The translations under genes were made by a program, and so were the position numbers. A stretch of DNA of 64,000 nucleotides. Origin: an uncultured Spirochaetota bacterium. Lineage in GTDB: Bacteria; Spirochaetota; Spirochaetia; Treponematales; Rectinemataceae. The stretch lies in contig CAIJMU010000126.1 in assembly GCA_903821875.1 (NCBI GenBank), positions 1 through 64,000 on the forward strand, in the 5' to 3' direction. Under the pieces are notes generated by a model. The model was given only the letters and a program-made list of their open reading frames with translations, was not told where the DNA came from and did no database searches. Shown here one piece after another: positions 41,636-49,074 of the stretch; the first letter of the stretch is position 1; each line of letters begins with the position of its first letter.

Positions 41636-43006
41636 GTGCATGGATTCCCGGTTTCCGGGGCTGCCAGTATGGCGGCCGGCCCGGCAGCAGGCGGAGCCTT
41701 TTCCATGGCTGCGAAAGGCAAGCCTCCCGAGGGTTCCTTTGCGGCGCTTTTCGGGAAGGCCCTCGCAGCCTCCGGTGAGGGTCACGGCGCCGCAAGGCCC
41801 GGTGACGGTTCTGGTCTTGCAAAGGCCAGCGACAGTCTCGGGGCAGCCAAGGCCGGCAAGGCAGCCAGGACCGAAAGCATGGATGAGGCAGCCCAGTCCC
41901 CTGCGAAGGCCCAAAGCCGTTCTGCCTTCCTCGCCGGCGCGGAATCCGCAGCCAGGCCGGCAGCCGCTTCGACAAAAGCCCTTATCCAGGCGCCCGAGAC
42001 ACTGCAGGGAATTGAGGAAGCGGCCAACGCGGCAAAATCCATCGAGGCGGGGCGCACCAAGGCTAAACGACTATCCTCAGCCACGGAAAGCAAGGGCGAT
42101 CCCGAGCCCGATGCGACCGAATCGGTTGTCCGTTCTCCGAAAAAGGGCAGGTCCAGCCGGAGCGATGAGCCGGCCGAGGGCGCCGGCGCACAGAACGGAA
42201 TGGTCACGCTGGCACAGGGTGCCGAGGCCAAGCTGCGGCGCGTCGGAGCGAAGGACGAGGCCAGCGAGGCGCGTCCCATCGACGAGGCCGGGGGCAAGAC
42301 GAAGAACAGGGATGACCCGGCCCTCGCGTCCCGCATCCAGGTCCTCGACCAGCGTCGTGCAAGCGCGAAGAAAGAGGCCGCAGCTGACGAGTCCAAGGGT
42401 GTCGAGGCAGTCCACGACAAGGGCCAGGCTTCGTCGCGGAGCGAAGAGCAGTCAAAAAAGGGCGAGATATTCCTCGATGCCTCGGCACGTGAGCCAAAGA
42501 GGTCCGAGGGACCGCAGGCGGCAGGACCGGAGGCGGCCAGAGGTGATTTCTCCTCCATGCTTGCCGACAGGTTGCGCGACACAGGGAATACGGAGATTGT
42601 CCAGAGCGCGCGCATCGTCCTCCGCGACGGGGATTCCGGCACGATCCGGATGCGGCTCAACCCTCCCGAACTCGGGAACGTCAAGATCGAGCTGAATCTG
42701 GCCGACAACAATATCATCGGGCGCATCGTCGTCGAATCGGACGAGGCCAAGAGCGCTTTCGAGAAGGGGCTCGCCGATCTCCAGGATGCATTCAGGTCCG
42801 GGGGCTTCGAGTCGGCGAAACTGAATGTAGAGGTGAGCTCCGGCAACGGTGGACAGACTGCGTGGAACGGAGCGGCACAGGACGGCAAGCCCGATAATGG
42901 GCCCTTCTGGTCCAACCGTTCGCGTGACACGGCCTTCGGGGCAGCCACGCAGGCGGCTGCCATGCAGGGTTCATTGAGCGACACGACCGTGGATATCGTC
43001 GTCTGA
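41636..43006 (+). CDS. fliK: Flagellar hook-length control protein FliK
   Basis: At least 456 residues. The long N-terminal part is Ala, Lys, Ser and Glu-rich with no fold; the C-terminal domain (about 310-440) has the FliK signature TIRMRLNPPELGNVKIELNL followed by GRIVVESDEAKSAFEKGLADL. It sets hook length and switches export. The start is unclear: GTG 41636 is the first usual start codon, but the strong ribosome-binding site lies at 41563-41577 and points to about 41588, where the same frame has ATC (TIANASNII...). An unusual start codon or a sequence error is possible. Confidence 0.88.
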   Translation: MHGFPVSGAASMAAGPAAGGAFSMAAKGKPPEGSFAALFGKALAASGEGHGAARPGDGSGLAKASDSLGAAKAGKAARTESMDEAAQSPAKAQSRSAFLAGAESAARPAAASTKALIQAPETLQGIEEAANAAKSIEAGRTKAKRLSSATESKGDPEPDATESVVRSPKKGRSSRSDEPAEGAGAQNGMVTLAQGAEAKLRRVGAKDEASEARPIDEAGGKTKNRDDPALASRIQVLDQRRASAKKEAAADESKGVEAVHDKGQASSRSEEQSKKGEIFLDASAREPKRSEGPQAAGPEAARGDFSSMLADRLRDTGNTEIVQSARIVLRDGDSGTIRMRLNPPELGNVKIELNLADNNIIGRIVVESDEAKSAFEKGLADLQDAFRSGGFESAKLNVEVSSGNGGQTAWNGAAQDGKPDNGPFWSNRSRDTAFGAATQAAAMQGSLSDTTVDIVV

Positions 43007-43024
43007 CGGGAGCCACCTTGTTTT

Positions 43025-43046
43025 CCGGCCATGCTGGCAAGGCCGG
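43025..43046 (+). repeat. Hairpin in the fliK-flgD gap
   Basis: CCGGCC and GGCCGG pair around a 10-base loop, 18 bases after the fliK stop and about 70 bases before flgD. No T-run follows. Confidence 0.45.
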
Positions 43047-43114
43047 ATGCATAGGGAAATCAGTCCGTAACCGGGAAGCGCGTGGCGTTTTCCGCGTCCG
43101 GACAGGAGGATAGG

Positions 43115-43558
43115 ATGGAGATGAGCACAGCGCTTTCAGGCGCAGACCTGGCCCGGACCAAGTTCGATGTCGAGGCCTTCAACAAGACGCTGAACCAGGG
43201 GAGGGGCTTCAAGGCGACCCTGGACCGCGATGATTTCCTCAAGATCCTCGTGACGCAACTGCAGCACCAGAATCCCTCCGCACCCCTCGAGGACAAGGAG
43301 TTCATCGCGCAGATGGCCCAGTTCTCCTCGCTCGAGCAGATGACCAACATGAGCCAGGGCTTCAGCAAGCTCTCGGGACTCCTCGCATCGAGCGAGGCCT
43401 CGGGATTCCTGGGCAAGACCGTGAGCATCGCCGAGGGCGACAAGACGATCACGGGCATGGTCACCGAGGTCATCCGCGGGGAACACCCCCTGATCGGGGT
43501 AAATGGTCAGTACTATGACGTTGAGCAGGTCCAGAAAATAGTACAGCAGGAGGGCTAG
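43115..43558 (+). CDS. flgD: Flagellar hook cap protein FlgD
   Basis: 147 residues from the ATG at 43115, five bases after AGGAGG. The conserved block LDRDDFLKILVTQLQHQNP with PLEDKEFIAQMAQFSSLEQM is complete. FlgD caps the growing hook and assembles FlgE. At this length it has only the conserved N-terminal domain and a short beta tail, like other treponemal FlgD. flgE follows after four bases. Confidence 0.95.
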   Translation: MEMSTALSGADLARTKFDVEAFNKTLNQGRGFKATLDRDDFLKILVTQLQHQNPSAPLEDKEFIAQMAQFSSLEQMTNMSQGFSKLSGLLASSEASGFLGKTVSIAEGDKTITGMVTEVIRGEHPLIGVNGQYYDVEQVQKIVQQEG

Positions 43559-43562
43559 CAGC

Positions 43563-44954
43563 ATGCTTCGTTCCCTTTTTTCAGGTGTCGCAGGACTCCA
43601 GAACCACCAGGTCCGCATGGACGTGGTCGGTAACAATATCGCCAACGTCAACACGACCGGCTTCAAGAAGGGAAGGGTAAACTTCCAGGATCTCCTCTAC
43701 CAGCAGATGGCCGGTGCATCCAAACCCAACGGCGACGTGGGTGGCGTCAATCCCAAGGAAATAGGACTAGGTATGTCCATCGCCTCGGTCGATACCATCC
43801 ATACCCAGGGGTCCCTCCAGACCACTGGCGTCATGACCGACCTCGCTGTCCAGGGCAACGGATTCTTCGTCCTCAAGAAGGGCGAGCAGACGATGTACAC
43901 CCGCGCGGGCGATTTCGGCCTCGACAAGGACGGGAAGCTCGTCAATCCCGGCAGCGGCCTCCGCGTCCAGGGCTGGCTTGCGAAGACCGTCAATGGCCGC
44001 GATACGCTGACGACCTCAGGGCAGCTCCAGGACATCATCATTCCGGTGGGTTCGAAGGATCCCGCGCGTGCGACGCAGAAAGTCGATCTGGCCTGCAACC
44101 TCGACAAGCGCACGCCCGAGATCCCCCAGGGCTCCGGCGCAGACAGCACCGAACAGGGTACCTGGCGGATCGAGGAAAAGCTCTACGACAGCTTCGGGCA
44201 GGTACACAACCTGAGGGTAGAATTCACGCGGGTAGCAGGACAGAATAACCAGTGGAACGCTGCTGTCAGCGTCGATCCGGAGTCCAAGACCGCGACGAAC
44301 ACCTCGGTGGCCATCGGGCAGCCGGCCACTGGCCAGGCCAATTCCTTCCTCGTCGAATTCGACAACCGCGGCCTTCTCCAGCGCGTGACCGATCGCCAGG
44401 GCGCGAACGCGCCAGCCACCGGCGCCCTCGACATCGGGGTTTCCTTCGACGTGCAGGGCGCGACCGCCCAGGGTGGAACTCCTGCACGCCAGGATTTCAG
44501 GCTCAACCTCGGCACTGTCGGTTCGGCAACGAACACCGTCACGCAATTTGCCGAACGTTCGTCCACGAAGGTCTTCAGCCAGGACGGCTACGCCATGGGC
44601 TATCTCGACAACTTCAAGATCGACCAGACCGGAGGCGTGACGGCCGTGTATTCCAATGGATCCAACCGCTCGATCGGCCAGGTCGCCCTGGCGAGCTTCA
44701 CCAATCCCAATGGCCTCGAGAAGATCGGCGAGACGAACTTCGTCCAGTCAAACAACTCCGGCATGGCCAACGTCGGCCCCTCGGGCATCGCAGGGAAGGG
44801 GAAGATCGTCGCAGGCTCGCTCGAGATGTCGAACGTCGACCTCGCCGAGCAGTTCACCGACATGATAGTGACACAGCGCGGCTTCCAGGCAAACTCCCGC
44901 ACGATCCAGACCGCCGACCAGATCCTCCAGGAATTGCTCGCGCTGAAACGCTAG
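43563..44954 (+). CDS. flgE: Flagellar hook protein FlgE
   Basis: 463 residues. N-terminal SLFSGVAGLQNHQVRMDVVGNN-type signature and C-terminal GFQANSRTIQTADQILQELL are complete. Lys165 (PVGSK) and Cys178 (VDLACNL) stand at exactly the positions that form the lysinoalanine cross-link between neighbouring subunits in T. denticola; this is the only Cys in the protein. Spirochaete hooks are covalently cross-linked polymers, and this one should be too. It is followed by a 248-base structured gap. Confidence 0.97.
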   Translation: MLRSLFSGVAGLQNHQVRMDVVGNNIANVNTTGFKKGRVNFQDLLYQQMAGASKPNGDVGGVNPKEIGLGMSIASVDTIHTQGSLQTTGVMTDLAVQGNGFFVLKKGEQTMYTRAGDFGLDKDGKLVNPGSGLRVQGWLAKTVNGRDTLTTSGQLQDIIIPVGSKDPARATQKVDLACNLDKRTPEIPQGSGADSTEQGTWRIEEKLYDSFGQVHNLRVEFTRVAGQNNQWNAAVSVDPESKTATNTSVAIGQPATGQANSFLVEFDNRGLLQRVTDRQGANAPATGALDIGVSFDVQGATAQGGTPARQDFRLNLGTVGSATNTVTQFAERSSTKVFSQDGYAMGYLDNFKIDQTGGVTAVYSNGSNRSIGQVALASFTNPNGLEKIGETNFVQSNNSGMANVGPSGIAGKGKIVAGSLEMSNVDLAEQFTDMIVTQRGFQANSRTIQTADQILQELLALKR

Positions 44955-45016
44955 GTAATGGCGTGGAAAAAGTTAGGCGGATCTAGGCCTGGCGTTCCAC
45001 GCAGGAGTCGCGCACC

Positions 45017-45149
45017 GAGGCAGAGGCATACGAGGGGGCAGGGAGAATAGGGGAGGGGAAGGGCATGCGAAGGGGAGACAGGGTCCCATTCGATTCCCTC
45101 TCCTGCCTCTTCCCCCTGCCCTTCTCCTGATATTCCCTCCGTGCCTCCG
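45017..45149 (+). repeat. Large purine/pyrimidine fold-back between flgE and flbD
   Basis: A G/A-rich run (about 45017-45083) is followed by a C/T-rich run (about 45095-45149) that is its imperfect reverse complement. Matching blocks include GAGGCA, AGGGA and GAAGGGCA with TGCCTC, TCCCT and TGCCCTTC. The RNA would form a stem of several tens of base pairs with bulges. The strand bias also makes triplex DNA possible. Confidence 0.7.
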
Positions 45150-45202
45150 TATTTTCCCATCCTCCCAGTTCCGGTGGTTTTCCCAAGTATCGGAGGCCTG
45201 AA

Positions 45203-45400
45203 ATGATCGAGCTGACCCTTCTCTCCGGCAAGCCCTTCCTGATCAACCCCCACCAGATCGAGACTGCAGAAGCCAAACCGGATACGACCCTCCACCTTTT
45301 GTCGGGCAAGACCATCGTCGTGAAGGAATCGATCCCGGAGTTTCTGGCGAAGATCGTCGCGTACCGACGGAGCATCGGAGTCCTTTCGGATACGCCCTGA
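45203..45400 (+). CDS. flbD: Flagellar protein FlbD
   Basis: 65 residues, the small FlbD/YlzI family: MIELTLLSGKPFLINPHQIE at the start and TLHLLSGKTIVVKESIPEFL later. The family is found between flgE and motA in many bacteria; its biochemical role is unclear. Here the next gene is fliL; motA and motB are missing. GGAGG lies before the ATG. Confidence 0.92.
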   Translation: MIELTLLSGKPFLINPHQIETAEAKPDTTLHLLSGKTIVVKESIPEFLAKIVAYRRSIGVLSDTP

Positions 45401-45415
45401 CCGCGGATTGCACGC

Positions 45416-45444
45416 TTTTCAGCCAGACCGCCTTCGTGTATACT
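45416..45444 (+). promoter_or_regulatory. Sigma-70-like promoter before fliL
   Basis: TTTTCA (45416-45421), 17 bases and TATACT (45439-45444) lie 81 bases before the fliL start. Confidence 0.5.
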
Positions 45445-45452
45445 TAATTTCG

Positions 45453-45479
45453 TAATTGCTCGCAAAAGCATTCCGATAA
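45453..45479 (+). promoter_or_regulatory. Sigma-28 promoter before fliL
   Basis: TAAT (45453-45456), exactly 15 bases, and TCCGATAA (45472-45479) match ten of twelve consensus bases of FliA promoters (TAAA-N15-GCCGATAA). The sigma factor gene fliA itself lies downstream in the same string. Confidence 0.65.
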
Positions 45480-45485
45480 TCGGAA
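45471..45485 (+). promoter_or_regulatory. 15-bp perfect palindrome on the sigma-28 -10 box
   Basis: TTCCGAT and ATCGGAA face each other around a single A. It covers the -10 box of the sigma-28-like promoter and lies downstream of the sigma-70-like one, so a bound repressor could block both. Confidence 0.55.
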
Positions 45486-45524
45486 GACCGGTCCGATGTA
45501 CGGGTCGCTGGGGAGGAACTGGCC

Positions 45525-46079
45525 ATGTCCGACAACGTGGATGATCATGATGTCAATTTCGCCGAAGGCGGGGAAGGTGAAGCCGCGCCCGCGAAAGCGA
45601 AGGGCATCGGCCCCGGCATCCTCAAGATACTGATGTTCGCCGGCATAGCCATCGGCGCGATCATACTCATCGTCACGGTCGTGGTCGTCACGATCAACAT
45701 AATGAATGCCAGCGGCAAGACCGTGAAGGAGATGCCGGTCTCCGAGGCCTACCAGGCCTCCACCCCGATCTACCAGTACATCGAGAGCCTCGCGGAAATC
45801 CGGACGAGGACCGCCGATCCCGAACCCCATTCGGCCATAGTCAAGATCGCCATCGGGATGGAAAAAGAAGAGAAGGAAGGACCGGTGGAGGTCAACGAGC
45901 GCGGGCCGCAGATCCGCGACCTGCTTCGTTCGTTCTTTTCAAAGAAGACTGCCGAAGAGCTGGCTCCAGGTCGGGAAGAAGAAGTCAAGATGGAATTGCT
46001 CGAGACCCTCAACGGCATCCTCTCGAAACGCATGGTCAAGGAAATCCTTTTCGAGCGGCTCGATGTCGTCGCCCAGTGA
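45525..46079 (+). CDS. fliL: Flagellar basal body protein FliL
   Basis: 184 residues: an acidic cytoplasmic N-terminus, one membrane segment (about 38-62), and a periplasmic domain ending with ETLNGILSKRMVKEILFERL, the typical FliL end. FliL rings surround the stator units and support torque. Its ATG has GGAGGAACTGGCC upstream. It now stands directly after flbD with two promoters and a palindrome in the 124-base gap. Confidence 0.93.
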   Translation: MSDNVDDHDVNFAEGGEGEAAPAKAKGIGPGILKILMFAGIAIGAIILIVTVVVVTINIMNASGKTVKEMPVSEAYQASTPIYQYIESLAEIRTRTADPEPHSAIVKIAIGMEKEEKEGPVEVNERGPQIRDLLRSFFSKKTAEELAPGREEEVKMELLETLNGILSKRMVKEILFERLDVVAQ

Positions 46080-46129
46080 GCGCGGAATCCTGCGTCCATG
46101 GCTGAGCTCCGGGAAGGTCGGGAGAAACG

Positions 46130-47164
46130 ATGACTGAAGTCCTGTCACAGGATGAGATAGACCAGCTTCTCACCGCCATCAATGCCGGCGAGACCGAGAT
46201 CGAGACGATCAAGCCGACCGCCGATACGCGCAAGATCAAGATCTATGACTTCAAGCGTCCGGACAAGTTCTCGAAGGAGCAGATCCGCACCGTGCAGATC
46301 ATGCACGAGACCTTTGCGCGACTTACGACGACCAACCTTTCGGCGAGCCTCCGTACCCTGGCCCACGTCCACGTAGCCTCGGTCGACCAGCTTACCTACG
46401 AGGAATTCATACGTTCGATCCCGACCCCGACCACGCTTGCCAACGTGAGCATGGATCCCCTCAAGGGATCGGCCATCCTCGAGATCGATCCTTCGATCAC
46501 CTTCACGATCATCGACAGGCTTTTTGGCGGCACGGGAGAAGGCGCGAAGCTCGCGCGTGAACTCACCGACATAGAGCACTCCGTCATGGAAGGCATCATC
46601 GTCCGCATCCTGGGCAACATGCGCGAGGCATGGACCCAGGTCATCGACCTCCGACCCAGGCTTTCACAGATAGAGACCAATCCCCAGTTCGCGCAGATCG
46701 TGCCCCCGACGGAGATGGTCGTCCTCGTGACCCTGGAGACCAAGGTCGGCGATGTCGAGGGGATGATGAACCTCTGCATCCCCTACATCACGATCGAGCC
46801 GATCGTCTCCAAGCTATCGGCGCAATACTGGTATTCCTCGGTGCGCAGGGGCGCGACCTCGGAGAACTTCAACATACTGAAGGACAAGCTCTCGACCGTC
46901 GAGATCCCTGTCATCGCGGAGATCGGGAAGATCAACCTCCCCATCCGCGAGGTTCTCGCGCTACGGGTGGGTGACGTGATCAGGCTCCATTCCGTGCGGG
47001 TCAACGATCCGATGAGCCTCAACGTCGGGACCAAGAAGAAGTTCCTGTGCAAGCCGGGAACGATCGGGAAAAAGATGGCTGTCCAGATCACGAAAAAGCT
47101 CGAGGATGTTGGCCAGGATGAGCTCGAGGAGCTCAGCGGAGAAGGAGAAGACTACAATGGGTGA
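46130..47164 (+). CDS. fliM: Flagellar switch protein FliM
   Basis: 344 residues. The N-terminal CheY-binding motif is VLSQDEIDQLLTAI. The middle CheC-like domain (FDFKRPDKFS-type YDFKRPDKFSKEQIRT, FGGTGEGAK) and the C-terminal SpoA domain (about 260-335, PIRELALRVGDV-like IREVLALRVGDVIRL) are complete. FliM links FliG to FliY in the C-ring and receives CheY-P. It overlaps fliY by eight bases. Confidence 0.97.
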   Translation: MTEVLSQDEIDQLLTAINAGETEIETIKPTADTRKIKIYDFKRPDKFSKEQIRTVQIMHETFARLTTTNLSASLRTLAHVHVASVDQLTYEEFIRSIPTPTTLANVSMDPLKGSAILEIDPSITFTIIDRLFGGTGEGAKLARELTDIEHSVMEGIIVRILGNMREAWTQVIDLRPRLSQIETNPQFAQIVPPTEMVVLVTLETKVGDVEGMMNLCIPYITIEPIVSKLSAQYWYSSVRRGATSENFNILKDKLSTVEIPVIAEIGKINLPIREVLALRVGDVIRLHSVRVNDPMSLNVGTKKKFLCKPGTIGKKMAVQITKKLEDVGQDELEELSGEGEDYNG

Positions 47165-48317
47165 CGCCGCGCTTTCCCAGAACGAGATAGATTCCCTGCT
47201 TCAGGGCTTCGACTCGGGTCCACCTCCCGCGCCCAAAGGCGGCGGAGGCTCGACAGGTTCCGCATCTCCCGAGGCAGCTGCCTTCAAAGGCGTGCTCGAG
47301 AGCTGCGCTTCGGCCCTCTCGCAGGTGATGTCGACCTTCACGAACTCTTCGGCTACGGTGGGATCACCGGTCGTCGACGTCATCAACCGCGATGGCCTCC
47401 TCCGTGAGCTGCCCGAGGAGATCATGGCCGGCAGCGTGCCCTTCGAGGGATCCTTCCCGGGAGAGCACCTCTTCCTGATGCCCAAGGACCTCGCGATAGC
47501 CATAGCCTCGCAGGCCAACGGCGACCAGGGCCTCATGGACCTCGATGACATGTCCATCAACGCCCTCCAGGAATGTGTCTCACAATTGACAGGATCGGAG
47601 ATCAACACTTTCTCGTCGAAGACTTCCAACCAGGGCATAGCCTCCGGCGTCGCCGAGGGATCCTTCGGCCCCAAGGCCATGGCCCGCGTTCCCTCAGGGG
47701 AAATGATGCGAGCGACCTGGTCCGTCAAGATCGGCAATGAAGCGCCGATGCGCATGGTCGAGATCTTCTCCATGACCTTCGCCCGCGACATCATCGCGGC
47801 TTCGGGCGGTGGCCAGAGCCAGGGCGGCAATTCCTTTGGCGGCATGGGTGGGGGAATGGGCGGCGGCATGCAGTCCATGGGACAGGGACAGTCCTTCGGC
47901 GGCGGTGGCGGTGGCGGCGGTTTTCCCATGGGCGGCGGTGGCGGTGGCGGTGGCGGAATGGGTTTCGGTGGAGGCGGTTACGGGCAGCAGATGAATCCAC
48001 CGAATGTCCAGCCTGTCCAGTTCGGCAGCCTCCAGATGGGATCGACGTCCCACGAGTCCGGCAACATAGGCCTCATCATGGATGTCCAGATGGAGATGAC
48101 GGTCGAACTCGGAAGGACCCGCAAGCTCATCAAGGAGATCCTGGGAATGGGCGAGGGCACCATCATCGAGCTCGACAAGCTCGCCGGCGAGCCAGTAGAC
48201 ATCCTGGTCAACCATAAGCTCATCGCCAAGGGCGAGGTTGTCGTCATCGACGAGAACTTCGGAGTGCGCGTAACCGAGATAGTCTCGACGATAGAACGGA
48301 TGTCCGACCTCGGCTGA
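47157..48317 (+). CDS. fliY: Flagellar switch protein FliY with Gly-rich linker
   Basis: 386 residues from the ATG at 47157 (AAGGAG nine bases upstream). The N-terminus repeats the FliM-like CheY-binding motif (ALSQNEIDSLLQGF). A CheC-like domain (about 40-215) follows, then a linker of about 60 residues (217-278) made almost only of Gly, Met, Ser, Gln and Phe, coded by G-rich triplet repeats (47805-47985), then the SpoA domain (TVELGRTRKLIKEILGMGEG). FliY proteins may dephosphorylate CheY; the linker is far longer than usual. Confidence 0.93.
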   Translation: MGDAALSQNEIDSLLQGFDSGPPPAPKGGGGSTGSASPEAAAFKGVLESCASALSQVMSTFTNSSATVGSPVVDVINRDGLLRELPEEIMAGSVPFEGSFPGEHLFLMPKDLAIAIASQANGDQGLMDLDDMSINALQECVSQLTGSEINTFSSKTSNQGIASGVAEGSFGPKAMARVPSGEMMRATWSVKIGNEAPMRMVEIFSMTFARDIIAASGGGQSQGGNSFGGMGGGMGGGMQSMGQGQSFGGGGGGGGFPMGGGGGGGGGMGFGGGGYGQQMNPPNVQPVQFGSLQMGSTSHESGNIGLIMDVQMEMTVELGRTRKLIKEILGMGEGTIIELDKLAGEPVDILVNHKLIAKGEVVVIDENFGVRVTEIVSTIERMSDLG

Positions 48318-48337
48318 TCGTACCGATTGCCCCAAAT

Positions 48338-48380
48338 CGTGGAAGGCAGGCGCTTTCTGCAATTTAATCGTAATTCCACG
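48338..48380 (+). repeat. Inverted repeat in the fliY-fliO gap
   Basis: CGTGGAA (48338-48344) and TTCCACG (48374-48380) can pair around a 29-base loop, just before a promoter candidate. Confidence 0.4.
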
Positions 48381-48381
48381 C

Positions 48382-48411
48382 TTGCGCTCCGGCCTTTCCC
48401 TGGGATAAAAT
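48382..48411 (+). promoter_or_regulatory. Sigma-70-like promoter before fliO
   Basis: TTGCGC (48382-48387), 18 bases and TAAAAT (48406-48411), followed by an A-rich start region and GGGAGGGG before fliO. Confidence 0.45.
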
Positions 48412-48435
48412 AAAAATCGGGAGGGGTCTTTGAAA

Positions 48436-49074
48436 ATGCGCATACTCGCCCTGTTCGCCGTCGTGGCGTTCGGTGCGGTGGCGTCTCTTCCGGCACAGCA
48501 GTCCGCTGCGAAACCGGGAACTGCGTCGGTCCAGGCATTGGGGAATGCCACGACCGTCGACGAGACGACGCTGTCATTGGATCCCGTTGGCGCTGCGGCA
48601 AATCGTCCGGCCACTGTAAAGGGTCCGGATACATTGTTGTATTTCCTCAGGATGGTCATCGTCCTCGCCCTCGTGGTGGGAGTGATGTATCTCGTCTTCA
48701 TGCTCATGCGGAAGCTTTCCCGTCCCAAGGGCGATGTTGATTCGCCTATCAGGATACTGGCCTCGTCCCCGCTTGGCGCAGGGAAGTCCCTCCACCTTGT
48801 GGGGCTCGGCAACAAGGCCTGGCTGATCGGGAGCGGCGAGCACGGGCTCTCCCTTATCGCGGAGGTGGATGACAAGGAACTCCTCGACGGCATCGATCTC
48901 GAGGTCGCTTCGAGAAAGACCGTAAGCTCCGACTTCTCCTCGATCCTTTCAGGGCTGATAGGCGGGAAAAAGAAAAAGCCATTCCAGTCGACGGCACTCG
49001 AGGAACCCAGGCCCGCATCGGGCTACCTCGCCAGGCAAAGGGGCAGGCTCGACCGCTTCAAGGAAGCCGAATGA
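48436..49074 (+). CDS. fliO: Flagellar export protein FliO (FliZ)
   Basis: 212 residues from the ATG at 48436; the TTG at 48430 is too close to the GGGAGGGG site. A signal-like N-terminus (ILALFAVVAFGAVASLPA) is followed by a second membrane segment (about 70-95, FLRMVIVLALVVGVMYLVFML), then a cytoplasmic domain with the FliO pattern LASSPLGAGKSLHLVGLGNKAWLIG-type strands. FliO helps FliP assemble in the export gate. It overlaps fliP. Confidence 0.88.
   Translation: MRILALFAVVAFGAVASLPAQQSAAKPGTASVQALGNATTVDETTLSLDPVGAAANRPATVKGPDTLLYFLRMVIVLALVVGVMYLVFMLMRKLSRPKGDVDSPIRILASSPLGAGKSLHLVGLGNKAWLIGSGEHGLSLIAEVDDKELLDGIDLEVASRKTVSSDFSSILSGLIGGKKKKPFQSTALEEPRPASGYLARQRGRLDRFKEAE

Noticed and set aside
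41610-42695. Arg/Pro/Ser-rich plus-strand frame overlapping fliK
   Set aside because: It is fliK read in another frame; the conserved FliK end lies in the 41636 frame.
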